42,193 nt of DNA from JAMLIN01 sp964509685 (GCA_964509685.1 CAZDYQ010000018.1:1-42193); one strand, 5' to 3'; positions 7,719-16,815 are shown, counted from the first letter of the stretch. Program-made: numbers and translations. Notes: a model not told the origin generated them from the letters alone.

Positions 7719-8138
7719 ATGACCCGGGTCGACTTCCACTTCAACGCCGCGAACAAGCTGCATTACGCCTGCCGGCTGGTGCGCAAGATCCATCGCACCG
7801 GCAGCCGGGTCGTGGTGTTCTCGTCGAACCCGTCGCAACTTGCAGAATTCGACCGCATGCTCTGGGCCTTCTCGCCGCTCGACTTCATCCCGCACGTGTC
7901 CGTCATCGACCGGCTCGCGCCCGAGACGCCCGTGCTGCTCGCGAGCGGCGAGGCGCCGTCGCCCCACCACGAGGTGATGGTGAACCTCGGTCCCGATACC
8001 CCCGCGCACTTCAGTCGCTTCGACCGCCTTGTCGAGATCGTGTCCACCGACGAGGCGGACAGGGCCGCCGGCCGCGAGCGCTGGAAGTTCTACCGCCAGC
8101 GCGGCTACCCGATGCATCGCCATGACTGCGCCGCCTGA
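7719..8138 (+). CDS. holC: DNA polymerase III chi subunit HolC
   Basis: Chi links the clamp loader (through psi) to single-stranded DNA-binding protein on the lagging strand. The 139-residue protein starts MTRVDFHFN and shows the family's Rossmann-like core: KLHYACRLVRKIHRTG, then VVVFS, then the LWAFSPLDFIPHV segment. The C-terminal RWKFYRQRGYPMHRHD is the typical chi ending, with the SSB-contacting tyrosine region. It follows pepA by 17 bases and its last 17 bases overlap the next gene. Confidence 0.92.
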   Translation: MTRVDFHFNAANKLHYACRLVRKIHRTGSRVVVFSSNPSQLAEFDRMLWAFSPLDFIPHVSVIDRLAPETPVLLASGEAPSPHHEVMVNLGPDTPAHFSRFDRLVEIVSTDEADRAAGRERWKFYRQRGYPMHRHDCAA

Positions 8139-8709
8139 GCCGCCGGCCGGGCCCGGCCCCCTGTCCTGGACGGACGGGGACGACTGGGGCGAGGGGGACG
8201 ATTCCGACATGGACGATCTCCCGGAACTGACCGTGCCGATCGACGATTCGGTGTTCGACGACGAGCCGGCGCCCGCCGAGGCCGGGGTCACCGCCCGGCT
8301 GGGCGAGCCCGGGGGAGAGACGGGCATCGGCTCGCCGTCGCCCGACGAGGCGGCGATCCCGATGCTCACGGAGGTGCTGCTTGCGCCGCCGCCGGAGCCC
8401 GCCGTCCCCGTGGCGGATGCGACGCCCGCCTCGCCCGGGGCCGACGTTCCCGACCTCGACCGGCTGGCGCTGCAGGTCGAGGCGAGCGTGCTGGAGAACC
8501 TGCAGGTACGCACCGACGCGCTCATCGAAGGGCCGCTCGACGAGCGCCTGCATGCGGTAATCGAGATCACGACCGAAAGGCTCGTCGACGAGATCCGCGA
8601 GACCCTGCGCCAGGCGATCCGCGAGGCGGTCGGCCGCGCGATCAGCGAGGAACTTGCCCGCGTGCACCGGCAGCTCGACGAGCACGACGACCATCCGCCG
8701 ACGGCATGA
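8122..8709 (+). CDS. Acidic conserved hypothetical protein between holC and valS
   Basis: The frame continues upstream, but the ATG at 8122 (MTAPPEPPAG), overlapping the end of holC, is the natural start and gives 195 residues. The N-terminal two thirds are acidic and Pro/Ala-rich with DDDW- and DDLP-like patches and look disordered. Residues about 115-195 form amphipathic helices (ASVLENLQVRTDALIEGPLDERL, and later TLRQAIREAVGRAI). No enzymatic motif is seen. Burkholderiales carry a protein of this kind (annotated DUF2486, from memory) at the same place. The helical tail may mediate multimer or protein contacts, but the role is unknown. Confidence 0.7.
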   Translation: MTAPPEPPAGPGPLSWTDGDDWGEGDDSDMDDLPELTVPIDDSVFDDEPAPAEAGVTARLGEPGGETGIGSPSPDEAAIPMLTEVLLAPPPEPAVPVADATPASPGADVPDLDRLALQVEASVLENLQVRTDALIEGPLDERLHAVIEITTERLVDEIRETLRQAIREAVGRAISEELARVHRQLDEHDDHPPTA

Positions 8710-8736
8710 GCCGTCGATGACCCATAAGGCCAGACA

Positions 8737-11727
8737 GTGACCAGGAAAGCCCCCGCCGAGGCGCCCGCGAGCGCTTCGCTCGCCAGCAGCTTCGAACCCC
8801 AGGCGATCGAGTCGGAGTGGTACCGGCTGTGGGAATCGCGCGGCCTGTTCGCGGCCGGCCGCAACAAGGATCGCCCCGCCTTCTGCATCCAGCTGCCGCC
8901 GCCGAACGTGACCGGCACGCTGCACATGGGGCACGCCTTCAACCAGACGTTGATGGATGCGCTGACCCGATACCACCGGATGCGCGGCGACGACACGCTC
9001 TGGCTGCCCGGCACCGACCATGCCGGCATCGCGACCCAGATCGTGGTCGAGCGCCAGCTCGAGGCCGAGGGAACCAGCCGCCAGGCGATCGGGCGCGAGG
9101 CCTTCGTCGAGCGCGTCTGGAAATGGAAGGAGCAGTCGGGTTCCACCATCACGCGCCAGATGCGACGGCTGGGCGCCTCGACCGACTGGTCGCTCGAGTA
9201 CTTCACCATGGACGAGACCCTGTCCATGGTGGTGCGCGAGGTCTTCGTGCGCCTGCACGAGCAGGGCCTGCTCTACCGGGGCAAGCGCCTCGTGAACTGG
9301 GATCCGAAGCTGCGCAGCGCGGTCTCCGACCTCGAGGTCGAGAACTACGAGGAGGAAGGCTCCCTGTGGGAGATCGCCTATCCGCTCGCCGACGGCAGCG
9401 GCTCGCTCACGGTGGCCACGACCCGGCCCGAGACCATGCTGGGCGACACGGCGGTCATGGTGCATCCCGAGGACGAACGCTACGCCGCGCTGGTCGGCAA
9501 GACCATCCGCCTGCCGCTCTCGGGCCCGGCCGCCGACCCGACCACGCCCGAGGGCCGGGCGCAATGGCGAGAGATCCCCATCATCGCCGACGACTACGTC
9601 GATCGCGAGTTCGGCACGGGCGTGGTCAAGGTCACGCCTGCCCACGACTTCAACGACTTCGCGGTCGGCCAGCGCCACGGCCTGCCGATGATCCGGGTCA
9701 TCGAGCTCGACGCGACCATCGGCGACGCGGCCCCCGAGCGCTATCGCGGCCTCGACCGCTTCGAGGCGCGCAAGCGCGTGGTCGCCGACCTCGAGTCGCT
9801 CGGCCTGCTGGTCTCGGTCAGGCCGCACCGCCTGATGGTCCCGCGCTGCGAGCGCACCGGCGAGGTGGTCGAGCCCATGCTCACCGACCAGTGGTTCGTG
9901 GCCATGACCCGGCCCTCCCCTGCCGACTCCCCGCTGGGCGGCAAGAGCATCGCGCAACGGGCGCTCGAGGTGGTCGCCGACGGATCGATCCGGTTCGTGC
10001 CGCCGAACTGGACCGCCACCTACAACCACTGGCTCGAGAACATCCAGGACTGGTGCGTGTCGCGCCAGCTCTGGTGGGGCCACCAGATTCCCGCCTGGTA
10101 CAAGGCGGACGCCGAGGGCGCGCCGATCGACGACGGAACGGTGTTCGTCGCGCGCGACGACGCCGCCGCCGCGGCGCTCGCCCGCGCAGCCGGCTGGGAC
10201 GGCCCGCTCGTGCGGGACCCCGACGTGCTCGACACCTGGTTCTCGTCGGCGCTCGTGCCCTTCTCGTCGCTGATCGACCCGGACGAGCCGTTCGTGAACG
10301 GCCGGGCGAAGCTGCTGCCCGACCTCGAGCAGTACCTGCCCTCGTCGGTGCTCGTCACCGGCTTCGACATCATCTTCTTCTGGGTCGCGCGGATGGTCAT
10401 GATGACCGTCACGTTCACCGACACGGTGCCCTTCCGGGACGTCTATGTCCACGCGCTGGTCCGCGACGGCGAGGGCCAGAAGATGTCGAAGTCCAAGGGG
10501 AACACGCTCGACCCGATCGACCTCGTGGACGGCATCGACCTCGATTCCCTGATCGCCAAGCGCACCAGCGGCCTGATGAACCCGCGCCAGGCCGAGGCGA
10601 TCGCGAAGAAGACGCGCCGCGAGTTCCCGAACGGCATCCCCGCCTTCGGGGCGGACGCGCTGCGGTTCACCTTCGCCTCGCTCGCCACGCCGGGTCGCAA
10701 CATCAACTTCGACCTCAACCGCTGCGAGGGCTACCGCAACTTCTGCAACAAGCTCTGGAACGCCACCCGCTTCGTGCTCATGAACTGCGAGGGACGCGAT
10801 TGCGGGTTCGGGCCGCGGGATCCGGCCGACGGCCATCTCGATTTCTCCCCGCTCGATCGCTGGATCGCGTCGCGCTTCGCCCGGGTGGCCGCCGAGGTCG
10901 AGGGCCACTATGCCGACTACCGCTTCGACCTCGTTGCCCGGGCGATCTACGAGTTCGTCTGGAACGAGTACTGCGACTGGTACGTCGAAGCCGCCAAGGT
11001 CCAGCTCGCCGATCCGAGCGAGGCTCGCCAGCGCGCCACGCGGCGCACCCTGCTCGAGGTCCTCGAGGCGAGCCTGCGGCTGGCGCACCCGCTGATCCCG
11101 TTCATCACCGAGGAGCTCTGGCAGAAGGTCGCGCCGCTCGCGCATCGCTACGGCGAGCGGGGCAGGCAGGTCGTCGAGGGCGCGGAACTGCAGGCGGCGC
11201 TCGCCGAGCGGCGCCACTCCATCATGACGCAGCCCGCGCCGGTCGCCGAACCCGGGCGCATCGACGAGGCCGCGGAGGCCTGGGTCGCCGGGTTGCAGGC
11301 GGTGGTGGACGCCTGTCGCGCGCTGCGCGGCGAGATGGGCCTGTCGCCGGCGCAGCGCGTGCCGCTGGTGGCCGAAGGCGATGCGCAGCGGCTCGGCGCC
11401 TGGGCGCCCTACCTCAGGGCCCTCGCGCGCCTGTCCGAGGTGGAGCTGGTCGATGCGTTGCCGACCGATTCGCCGGCCCCGGTGCAGATCGTCGGATCGT
11501 CGCGCCTGATGCTGCGCATCGAGATCGACGTCGCTGCGGAGCGCGAGCGGCTCGGGCGCGAGATCGCGCGCGTCGAGGGCGAGATCGCCAGGGCCACCGC
11601 CAAGCTCGACAACCCGAAGTTCGCCGAGCGCGCTCCGGCGCACATCGTGGCCCAGGAACGCGAAAGGCTCGAGGGCTTCGAGTCGCTGCGCGCGAAGCTG
11701 GTGGAGCAGCTCCAGCGGCTGGGATAG
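8737..11727 (+). CDS. valS: Valyl-tRNA synthetase
   Basis: Charges tRNA-Val with valine and edits mischarged threonine. At 996 residues it is slightly longer than the common 950. The class I HIGH motif is HMGH starting at residue 63 and KMSKS starts at residue 582. Between them lies the editing domain, with TTRPETMLGD as its landmark. The anticodon-binding helical domain follows, then a C-terminal coiled coil (from about residue 930, rich in ERERLGREIARVEGEI) typical of ValS. The start is GTG at 8737 with AAGG nine bases upstream. No ATG lies close in frame. It is the fourth gene of the pepA cluster. Confidence 0.95.
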   Translation: MTRKAPAEAPASASLASSFEPQAIESEWYRLWESRGLFAAGRNKDRPAFCIQLPPPNVTGTLHMGHAFNQTLMDALTRYHRMRGDDTLWLPGTDHAGIATQIVVERQLEAEGTSRQAIGREAFVERVWKWKEQSGSTITRQMRRLGASTDWSLEYFTMDETLSMVVREVFVRLHEQGLLYRGKRLVNWDPKLRSAVSDLEVENYEEEGSLWEIAYPLADGSGSLTVATTRPETMLGDTAVMVHPEDERYAALVGKTIRLPLSGPAADPTTPEGRAQWREIPIIADDYVDREFGTGVVKVTPAHDFNDFAVGQRHGLPMIRVIELDATIGDAAPERYRGLDRFEARKRVVADLESLGLLVSVRPHRLMVPRCERTGEVVEPMLTDQWFVAMTRPSPADSPLGGKSIAQRALEVVADGSIRFVPPNWTATYNHWLENIQDWCVSRQLWWGHQIPAWYKADAEGAPIDDGTVFVARDDAAAAALARAAGWDGPLVRDPDVLDTWFSSALVPFSSLIDPDEPFVNGRAKLLPDLEQYLPSSVLVTGFDIIFFWVARMVMMTVTFTDTVPFRDVYVHALVRDGEGQKMSKSKGNTLDPIDLVDGIDLDSLIAKRTSGLMNPRQAEAIAKKTRREFPNGIPAFGADALRFTFASLATPGRNINFDLNRCEGYRNFCNKLWNATRFVLMNCEGRDCGFGPRDPADGHLDFSPLDRWIASRFARVAAEVEGHYADYRFDLVARAIYEFVWNEYCDWYVEAAKVQLADPSEARQRATRRTLLEVLEASLRLAHPLIPFITEELWQKVAPLAHRYGERGRQVVEGAELQAALAERRHSIMTQPAPVAEPGRIDEAAEAWVAGLQAVVDACRALRGEMGLSPAQRVPLVAEGDAQRLGAWAPYLRALARLSEVELVDALPTDSPAPVQIVGSSRLMLRIEIDVAAERERLGREIARVEGEIARATAKLDNPKFAERAPAHIVAQERERLEGFESLRAKLVEQLQRLG

Positions 11728-11805
11728 CGACCGCGCCCGGCGCGGGCACCCCCCTTGCTGGCGAGCCTCGTCCGCCCGATCGCCGGGCCCGTTCGAGGAT
11801 TCCCC

Positions 11806-13191
11806 ATGCCGTCCCCCCTGCGCCGCTTTCCCCGCCTTGCCGGCTCCCTTGCCCTCGCCCTCCTCGTGGCCGCCTGCGGCTCGGGCGACGACGCCGAGCC
11901 GGCGCCGGAGCCGCCCCCCGCGACGGGGCCGAGCGACCCGGCGGCCGAGCGCGGCGCCCTCCTGTCCACCGCCCCGTACCTGACCCGGAGTCGCGCGGAG
12001 ATCGACGAGCTCACCGCGTCCGGCCTCGAGGGCTTCCTCCTGCGCGACGTGGTGGGCGAAGCGGTCTGCGACGTGGAACTGCACGCGATCGAGTACCAGA
12101 CGATCGGCGGCGCCGGGGAGCCGGTCAACGCCACGGGAGGCATCGCGATCCCGGTGGGCGAGAACCCCGCGTGCCAGGCGCCGCGCGCCCTCGTGATGTG
12201 GGCGCACGGCACCGCCACCGCGCGCGACTACAGCGTGCTCACCAGCGAGGAAGTGTTCGGCGGGATCGCGCTGGCGGTGCTCGCCGCCCACGGTTACACC
12301 GTCGTCGCGCCCGACTACACGGGATACGGCGGCTCCACGCTGGACTACCACCCGTACCTGAATGCGCGGGCGCAGGCGGCCGACGCGATCGACGCCCTGC
12401 GCGCGGCCCGGCAGGTGCTGGCCTCGCGCGGGGAGGAGGCGCCGCAGGCGGTGTACCTGACCGGGTATTCGCAGGGCGGGTTCGTCGCGATGGCGACCCA
12501 CCGGGAGATCGAGAGCGCCCATGCGGACGAGTTCACGGTGGCCGCATCGTTCCCGATGTCCGGCCCCTACGCGCTCGGGTACACGCTCGACAGGATGCTG
12601 GGCGGCGACCCGACCGACGGCGCCTCGCGACTCCTTCCCTTCCTCGTCGAGAGCTACCAGCGCTCCTACGGGAACGTGTTCGCGACCCCGGCGGAGCTGT
12701 TCGTGCCGCCCTACGACCAGACCGCGCTCGGCATCTTCCCGGGGACGATCGGCTCGAACGGCGCCATCGAGCAGGGCCTGCTGCCCGAGCACCTGCTGGT
12801 CTCCGAGGGCGAGCCCTTCCTGATGCAGCCGGCCTGGGTCGACAACTTCCTGCTCGACCCGGCCAATGCCTTCAGGCAGGACGTGGCGGCGAACGACCTG
12901 CGCGGCTGGGCGCCCCAGGGTCGCATGGCCCTGTGCGGCGGCGGGGAGGACACCGTGGTGTACTTCGAGAACACCATCCTCGCGCAGCAGGCCTTCGGCG
13001 GCGCCGGGGTGCCCGTGACGGTATTCGACTTCGATTCCGGCGCCACGATCCCCGGGGGCACCGACAGCTCGCTGTACCTGAACTTCCGGTCGCTCTTCCT
13101 CGTTCCCGGCAACGAGGATGCCTATCACGTCGCGCTCGCACCCTTCTGCGCGCGCATCGGCCGGGACTTCTTCGCCGGCCTCGTGAACTGA
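11806..13191 (+). CDS. Lipoprotein alpha/beta hydrolase (secretory-lipase-like)
   Basis: A 461-residue outer-face lipoprotein. Its signal peptide ends in the lipobox LVAAC with the acylated cysteine at residue 24, followed by an acidic, Pro-rich tether. The hydrolase domain has WAHGTA (oxyanion region), the nucleophile elbow GYSQGG with Ser222, and a late Asp/His region (near DAYHVAL). The overall pattern resembles secreted lipases and esterases that act on acyl esters. The substrate cannot be told from sequence. The ATG at 11806 was chosen because CGAGGA lies 7 bases upstream; the frame opens earlier at 11755. It is convergent with arfB, one base apart, and no terminator separates them. Confidence 0.82.
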   Translation: MPSPLRRFPRLAGSLALALLVAACGSGDDAEPAPEPPPATGPSDPAAERGALLSTAPYLTRSRAEIDELTASGLEGFLLRDVVGEAVCDVELHAIEYQTIGGAGEPVNATGGIAIPVGENPACQAPRALVMWAHGTATARDYSVLTSEEVFGGIALAVLAAHGYTVVAPDYTGYGGSTLDYHPYLNARAQAADAIDALRAARQVLASRGEEAPQAVYLTGYSQGGFVAMATHREIESAHADEFTVAASFPMSGPYALGYTLDRMLGGDPTDGASRLLPFLVESYQRSYGNVFATPAELFVPPYDQTALGIFPGTIGSNGAIEQGLLPEHLLVSEGEPFLMQPAWVDNFLLDPANAFRQDVAANDLRGWAPQGRMALCGGGEDTVVYFENTILAQQAFGGAGVPVTVFDFDSGATIPGGTDSSLYLNFRSLFLVPGNEDAYHVALAPFCARIGRDFFAGLVN

Positions 13192-13192
13192 G

Positions 13193-13603
13193 TCAGTCGG
13201 CGTCGCCCGCGCGCTGCGCCTTGAGCCGCCCGCGCCGCCGCTTGTCCTCCAGGCGGCGCCTCCGGGAGGCCGCGGTGGGGCGCGTGGGCAGCCGCGGCCG
13301 TGGCGGCATGGCAACCCTGTCCACCAGCTTCTGCAGGCGCTCCATCGCATCGGCCAGGTTGCGCTCGCGCGTGCGGTAGCGCTGCGCCTTGATCACGATG
13401 ACGCCGTCGGCCCCGATCCGGGCATCGCGCAGCGAGCGCAGCCGCTCGCGAACGGCCGCCGGCAGCGAGGACGCCTCGATGTCGTAGCGAAGGTGGATCG
13501 CGCTCGCGACCTTGTTGACGTTCTGGCCGCCCGCGCCCTGGGCCCGGATCGCGGTGACCTCCACCTCGGCGGGATCGACCCGGGTCGAGCCGCGCGAACC
13601 CAT
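13193..13603 (-). CDS. arfB: Alternative ribosome-rescue factor ArfB (YaeJ)
   Basis: ArfB frees ribosomes stalled on messages without a stop codon by hydrolysing peptidyl-tRNA. The 136-residue protein carries the release-factor GGQ at residues 25-27 in the context AQGAGGQNVNKV. The C-terminal tail is very basic (RRRRLEDKRRRGRLKAQ), the segment that in ArfB enters the empty mRNA channel. No codon-recognition domain is present, which separates it from RF1 and RF2. It follows the TusA-family gene by 32 bases and is probably cotranscribed with alaS, a translation-related neighbourhood. Confidence 0.93.
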   Translation of the reverse strand: MGSRGSTRVDPAEVEVTAIRAQGAGGQNVNKVASAIHLRYDIEASSLPAAVRERLRSLRDARIGADGVIVIKAQRYRTRERNLADAMERLQKLVDRVAMPPRPRLPTRPTAASRRRRLEDKRRRGRLKAQRAGDAD

Positions 13604-13635
13604 CGCCGTCGCGGCGGCCGGCCGGCGCCCGTCGG

Positions 13636-13875
13636 CTAGCGGCGCCGGACGAAGAAGGTCCAGCTGCGGCCGGACTCTTCCACCCCGACGAGCTCGTGCC
13701 CCGCCTGGCGGGTGAACTGCTGGAAGTCGCGCTTCGACCCGGGATCGGTCGCGACGATCTTCAGCACCTGGCCGCTCTGCAGCGTGGACAGGGCCTTCTT
13801 CGCCCGCAGGATGGGCAGGGGGCAGTTCAGCCCGCTGGCATCGACCTCGAGGTCGAAGGCGATCGGTTCACTCAT
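13636..13875 (-). CDS. TusA/SirA-family sulfur-carrier protein
   Basis: A 79-residue cytosolic protein of the TusA fold. The signature CPLP contains the sulfur-carrying Cys18, followed by the helix ILRAKKAL. In E. coli TusA passes persulfide sulfur from IscS towards tRNA 2-thiouridine synthesis; other members serve sulfur oxidation or molybdenum cofactor pathways, so the exact role is open. The start at 13875 (MSEPIAF) fits the family length; the longer frame upstream is a GC-rich artefact. It lies 73 bases after alaS on the same strand, an arrangement common in Burkholderiales. Confidence 0.9.
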   Translation of the reverse strand: MSEPIAFDLEVDASGLNCPLPILRAKKALSTLQSGQVLKIVATDPGSKRDFQQFTRQAGHELVGVEESGRSWTFFVRRR

Positions 13876-13948
13876 CTCGGTCCGTTCTCCGACTTGGGGC
13901 TCGCCGGTCGGCGATCCGGGCGCGGCGCGCCCCGCCCGGCGGCGGCGC

Positions 13949-16591
13949 TCACACCCGCTCGGCCACCCAGGCCTCGACGCTCGCGAGCGCCTTGGGCAGC
14001 GCCGCGACATCGGTGCCCCCGGCCTGCGCCATGTCCGGGCGCCCGCCGCCCTTGCCGCCCACCTGGCTGGCGACATGGTTGACGATCTCGCCCGCCTTGT
14101 AGCGGCCGGTGAGGTCCGGCGTCACGCCGGCGATCAGGCTCACGCGCCCGCCGAGGTCGGACCCGAGCACGATGATCGCCGATCCCAGCTTGTCCTTGAG
14201 CTTGTCCATCGTCTCGCGCAGGGTCTTGACGTCGGCGCCCTCCAACCGTGCCGCGAGCACGCGCACCCCGTCGACCTCCCTCGCCTGCTGGGCGAGGTCG
14301 GCGCCCTGCGCGGCGGCGATCTTCGACTTGAGCCGGGCGATCTCCTTCTCGAGCGCGCGGCTCGATTCGAGCACCTGCTCGAGCTTGGACGGAAGCTCCG
14401 CGGCCGGCACCTTGAGCAGGCCGGCCGCGCCGGCGAGCAGCGCCTCCTCGGCCTGGACCCGCTCGAGCGCGACATCCCCCGTGACGGCCTCGACCCGGCG
14501 AATGCCCGCCGCGACGCCACCCTCGGAGACGATGCGGAACAGGCCGATGTCGCCGGTGCGGCTCACGTGCGTGCCGCCGCACAGCTCGCGCGAGCTGCCG
14601 ATGTCGAGCACCCGCACCTCGTCCCCGTACTTCTCGCCGAACAGCGCCACGGCGCCGTTGCGCACCGCCTCGTCGTAGGCCATCAGCCGGGCCTGCACGG
14701 GGGTATTCTCGAGGATCTCGCGGTTGACGATCTGCTCGACCCTGCGGATTTCCTCGCGCGTCATCGGCGCATTGTGGCTGAAGTCGAACCGGGTCTTCTC
14801 GGGATCGACCAGGGAGCCCTTCTGCTGCACGTGCGGGCCCAGCACCTCGCGCAGGGCCTTGTGCATCAGGTGGGTTGCCGAGTGGTTGCGCATGGTGCGG
14901 GCGCGCGCCGTGGCATCCACGCGGGCCTGCACGGTGTCGCCCACCGCGATCTCGCCGGTGACGACCTCGCCGTGGTGGCCGAAGACGTCCGCCTGGATCT
15001 TCTGGGTGTCGTCCACCCGGAAGAGCGACAGGCAGGTGGTCCCTTGCGTGATCTCGCCGCGGTCGCCGACCTGGCCGCCCGACTCGGCGTAGAACGGCGT
15101 CTGGTCGAGCACGACGATGCCCCGCTCGCCCACACCGAGGCGCTCGACCGGCGTGCCCTCCCGATACAGGGCGGTGACCCGCGCCGTCGTGGCGAGCTGC
15201 TCGTAGCCCCGGAAGCGCGTGGGCTCGCCCTGGTATTCGATCGTCGAGCCGGCGCGGAATCGCCCGGCCGCGCGCGCCTGCTCGCGCTGGCGCGACATCG
15301 CGGCCTCGAAACCGGCCTCGTCCACGCCGACGCCGGCCTCCCGGCAGACATCGGCTGTCAGGTCGAGCGGGAAGCCGTAGGTGTCGTGCAGCCGGAACGC
15401 GGTCTCGCCGTCGAGCCGCGCCCCCTCGCGGCCGCGCAGCGGCGCGAGGGCGGCCTCGAGGATCTCCATGCCGTTGGCGATGGTCTCGAAGAAACGTTCC
15501 TCCTCCAGGCGCAGCACCTCGGTGATGCGCCCGGCCTCCGTGCGCAGCTCCGGATAGGCATCGCCCATCTCCGCCGCCAGCGGCTCCACCAGCCGGTGGA
15601 AGAAGGGACGGCGCGCGCCGAGCTTGTAGCCGTGCCGGATCGCCCGGCGGGCGATCCGGCGCAGCACGTAGCCCCGCCCCTCGTTGCCGGGGATCACGCC
15701 GTCGCAGACCGTGAACGCGCAGGCGCGAATGTGGTCGGCCAGCACCTTGAGCGAGGGGCTGCCCGCGACGGGCGTGCCGCCCGCGGCCGCCACGGCGCGC
15801 GAGGCCGCCTCGAGCAGGTTCACGAAGAGGTCGATCTCGTAGTTCGAGTGGACCCCCTGCAGCACCGCCGCGATCCGCTCGAGGCCCATGCCGGTGTCGA
15901 CGCTCGGCTTGGGCAGCGGGTGCATCGTCCCCTGCTCGTCGCGGTTGAACTGCATGAACACGAGGTTCCAGATCTCGATGTAGCGGTCGCCGTCCTCGTC
16001 GGGACTGCCGGGCGGCCCGCCCGCGACGCCGGGCCCGTGGTCGTAGAAGATCTCGCTGCACGGCCCGCAGGGGCCCGTCTCGCCCATCATCCAGAAGTTG
16101 TCGGAGGCGTAGCGGGCGCCCTTGTTGTCGCCGATGCGCACGAGACGGTCACCCGGCACCCCGATTTCCTCGGCCCAGATCCGCCAGGCCTCGTCGTCCT
16201 CGAAGTACACCGTGACCCAGAGGCGCTCGGGCGGCAGCCGGAACACTTCGGTCAGCAGCTCCCAGGCGTAGTGGATCGCTTCGCGCTTGAAGTAGTCGCC
16301 GAAGCTGAAGTTCCCCAGCATCTCGAAGAACGTGTGATGCCGGGCGGTATAGCCGACGTTCTCGAGGTCGTTGTGCTTGCCCCCCGCCCGGATGCATTTC
16401 TGGGAGCTGGCCGCGCGCTGGTAGGGCCGGCGGTCGAAGCCCAGGAACACGTCCTTGAACTGGTTCATCCCCGCGTTGGTGAACAGCAGGGTCGGGTCAT
16501 CGGCCGGCACGACGGGGCTCGAGGGGACGATCGTGTGTCCCTTCGATTCGAAGAAGCGGAGGAACCGCTCGCGGATTTCGGCCGATTTCAT
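13949..16591 (-). CDS. alaS: Alanyl-tRNA synthetase
   Basis: Charges tRNA-Ala and clears Ser/Gly mischarging. The start at 16591 gives 880 residues (MKSAEIRERFL), the normal length; the frame's longer upstream extension runs through a terminator and promoter. The class II catalytic core (motif 1 FTNAGMNQFKDVFLG, then RKHNDLENVG-like KHNDLENVGYT) is at the N-terminus. The editing domain has the zinc motif HSATHLMHKAL and CGGTHV. A C-Ala domain with a coiled coil (RALEKEIARLKSK) and Gly-rich GGKGGGRPDMAQAGG ends the protein. It heads the minus-strand group alaS-tusA-like-arfB. Confidence 0.96.
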   Translation of the reverse strand: MKSAEIRERFLRFFESKGHTIVPSSPVVPADDPTLLFTNAGMNQFKDVFLGFDRRPYQRAASSQKCIRAGGKHNDLENVGYTARHHTFFEMLGNFSFGDYFKREAIHYAWELLTEVFRLPPERLWVTVYFEDDEAWRIWAEEIGVPGDRLVRIGDNKGARYASDNFWMMGETGPCGPCSEIFYDHGPGVAGGPPGSPDEDGDRYIEIWNLVFMQFNRDEQGTMHPLPKPSVDTGMGLERIAAVLQGVHSNYEIDLFVNLLEAASRAVAAAGGTPVAGSPSLKVLADHIRACAFTVCDGVIPGNEGRGYVLRRIARRAIRHGYKLGARRPFFHRLVEPLAAEMGDAYPELRTEAGRITEVLRLEEERFFETIANGMEILEAALAPLRGREGARLDGETAFRLHDTYGFPLDLTADVCREAGVGVDEAGFEAAMSRQREQARAAGRFRAGSTIEYQGEPTRFRGYEQLATTARVTALYREGTPVERLGVGERGIVVLDQTPFYAESGGQVGDRGEITQGTTCLSLFRVDDTQKIQADVFGHHGEVVTGEIAVGDTVQARVDATARARTMRNHSATHLMHKALREVLGPHVQQKGSLVDPEKTRFDFSHNAPMTREEIRRVEQIVNREILENTPVQARLMAYDEAVRNGAVALFGEKYGDEVRVLDIGSSRELCGGTHVSRTGDIGLFRIVSEGGVAAGIRRVEAVTGDVALERVQAEEALLAGAAGLLKVPAAELPSKLEQVLESSRALEKEIARLKSKIAAAQGADLAQQAREVDGVRVLAARLEGADVKTLRETMDKLKDKLGSAIIVLGSDLGGRVSLIAGVTPDLTGRYKAGEIVNHVASQVGGKGGGRPDMAQAGGTDVAALPKALASVEAWVAERV

Positions 16592-16635
16592 CGCTTGCCC
16601 TGTGCCAGGCACGTTGATTTGCTGCGGGAAAACGG

Positions 16636-16641
16636 ATTCTA
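16636..16641 (-). promoter_or_regulatory. -10 element for alaS
   Basis: TAGAAT on the minus strand, 45 bases before the alaS ATG. The 16-18 bases upstream run into the T-tract of the terminator at 16655-16683, so the -35 is poor. The glnS promoter has the same TAGAATCC sequence. Confidence 0.45.
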
Positions 16642-16654
16642 CCGAAATCGTGGC

Positions 16655-16683
16655 AAAAAAATGGCGCCCCGGGGGAGGGCGCC
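16655..16683 (-). terminator. Orphan rho-independent terminator upstream of alaS
   Basis: On the minus strand GGCGCCC and GGGCGCC form a perfect 7-bp stem with a 7-base loop, followed by seven T. No minus-strand gene lies between it and the divergent CoA-transferase gene. It therefore ends either a short RNA from the 140-bp gap or an alaS leader. Upstream (16720-16745) lie repeated ATCGATG and CCATCG/CGATGG dyads that could fold. I found only a weak promoter (TACATT at about 16751-16756). Confidence 0.75.
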
Positions 16684-16789
16684 TGAGGAGGGAGGAGACT
16701 CGATGAAACCATCGATGCGCACCGATGGAGAAGCATCGATGCACGGGCACAATGTACGATCCGGAACAGCCCGGTCCTAGCCCCCGCGG

Positions 16790-16815
16790 GGTAACTGGTG
16801 TAACAAGGAGTTACC
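16790..16815 (+). promoter_or_regulatory. Inverted repeat overlapping the CoA-transferase ribosome-binding site
   Basis: GGTAACT (16790-16796) and AGTTACC (16809-16815) are perfect inverted repeats around a 12-base loop. The Shine-Dalgarno AAGGAG (16805-16810) sits in the loop with its last two bases in the stem. The 7-bp dyad could be an operator or an RNA hairpin that modulates translation of the gene at 16822. Confidence 0.4.

Noticed and set aside
8011..13350. A 1779-residue open frame on the minus strand and a 1520-residue plus-strand frame across valS and the hydrolase gene
   Set aside because: They lie antisense to, or in another frame of, valS and its neighbours, whose proteins carry clear family motifs. 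Very GC-rich codons suppress stop codons in the other frames, so long shadow frames are expected. Their Arg-, Gly-, His- and Pro-rich composition has no domain structure.
16592..16612. TGGCACA with GG-N10-GC spacing just before alaS
   Set aside because: The -12 half reads AAGCG and lies within six bases of the alaS ATG, so transcription would start inside the gene.
13712..16780. A 1022-residue plus-strand frame opposite alaS
   Set aside because: Antisense to alaS with repetitive Arg/Ala/His/Leu composition and no recognisable domain. It is a shadow of the GC-rich alaS codons.
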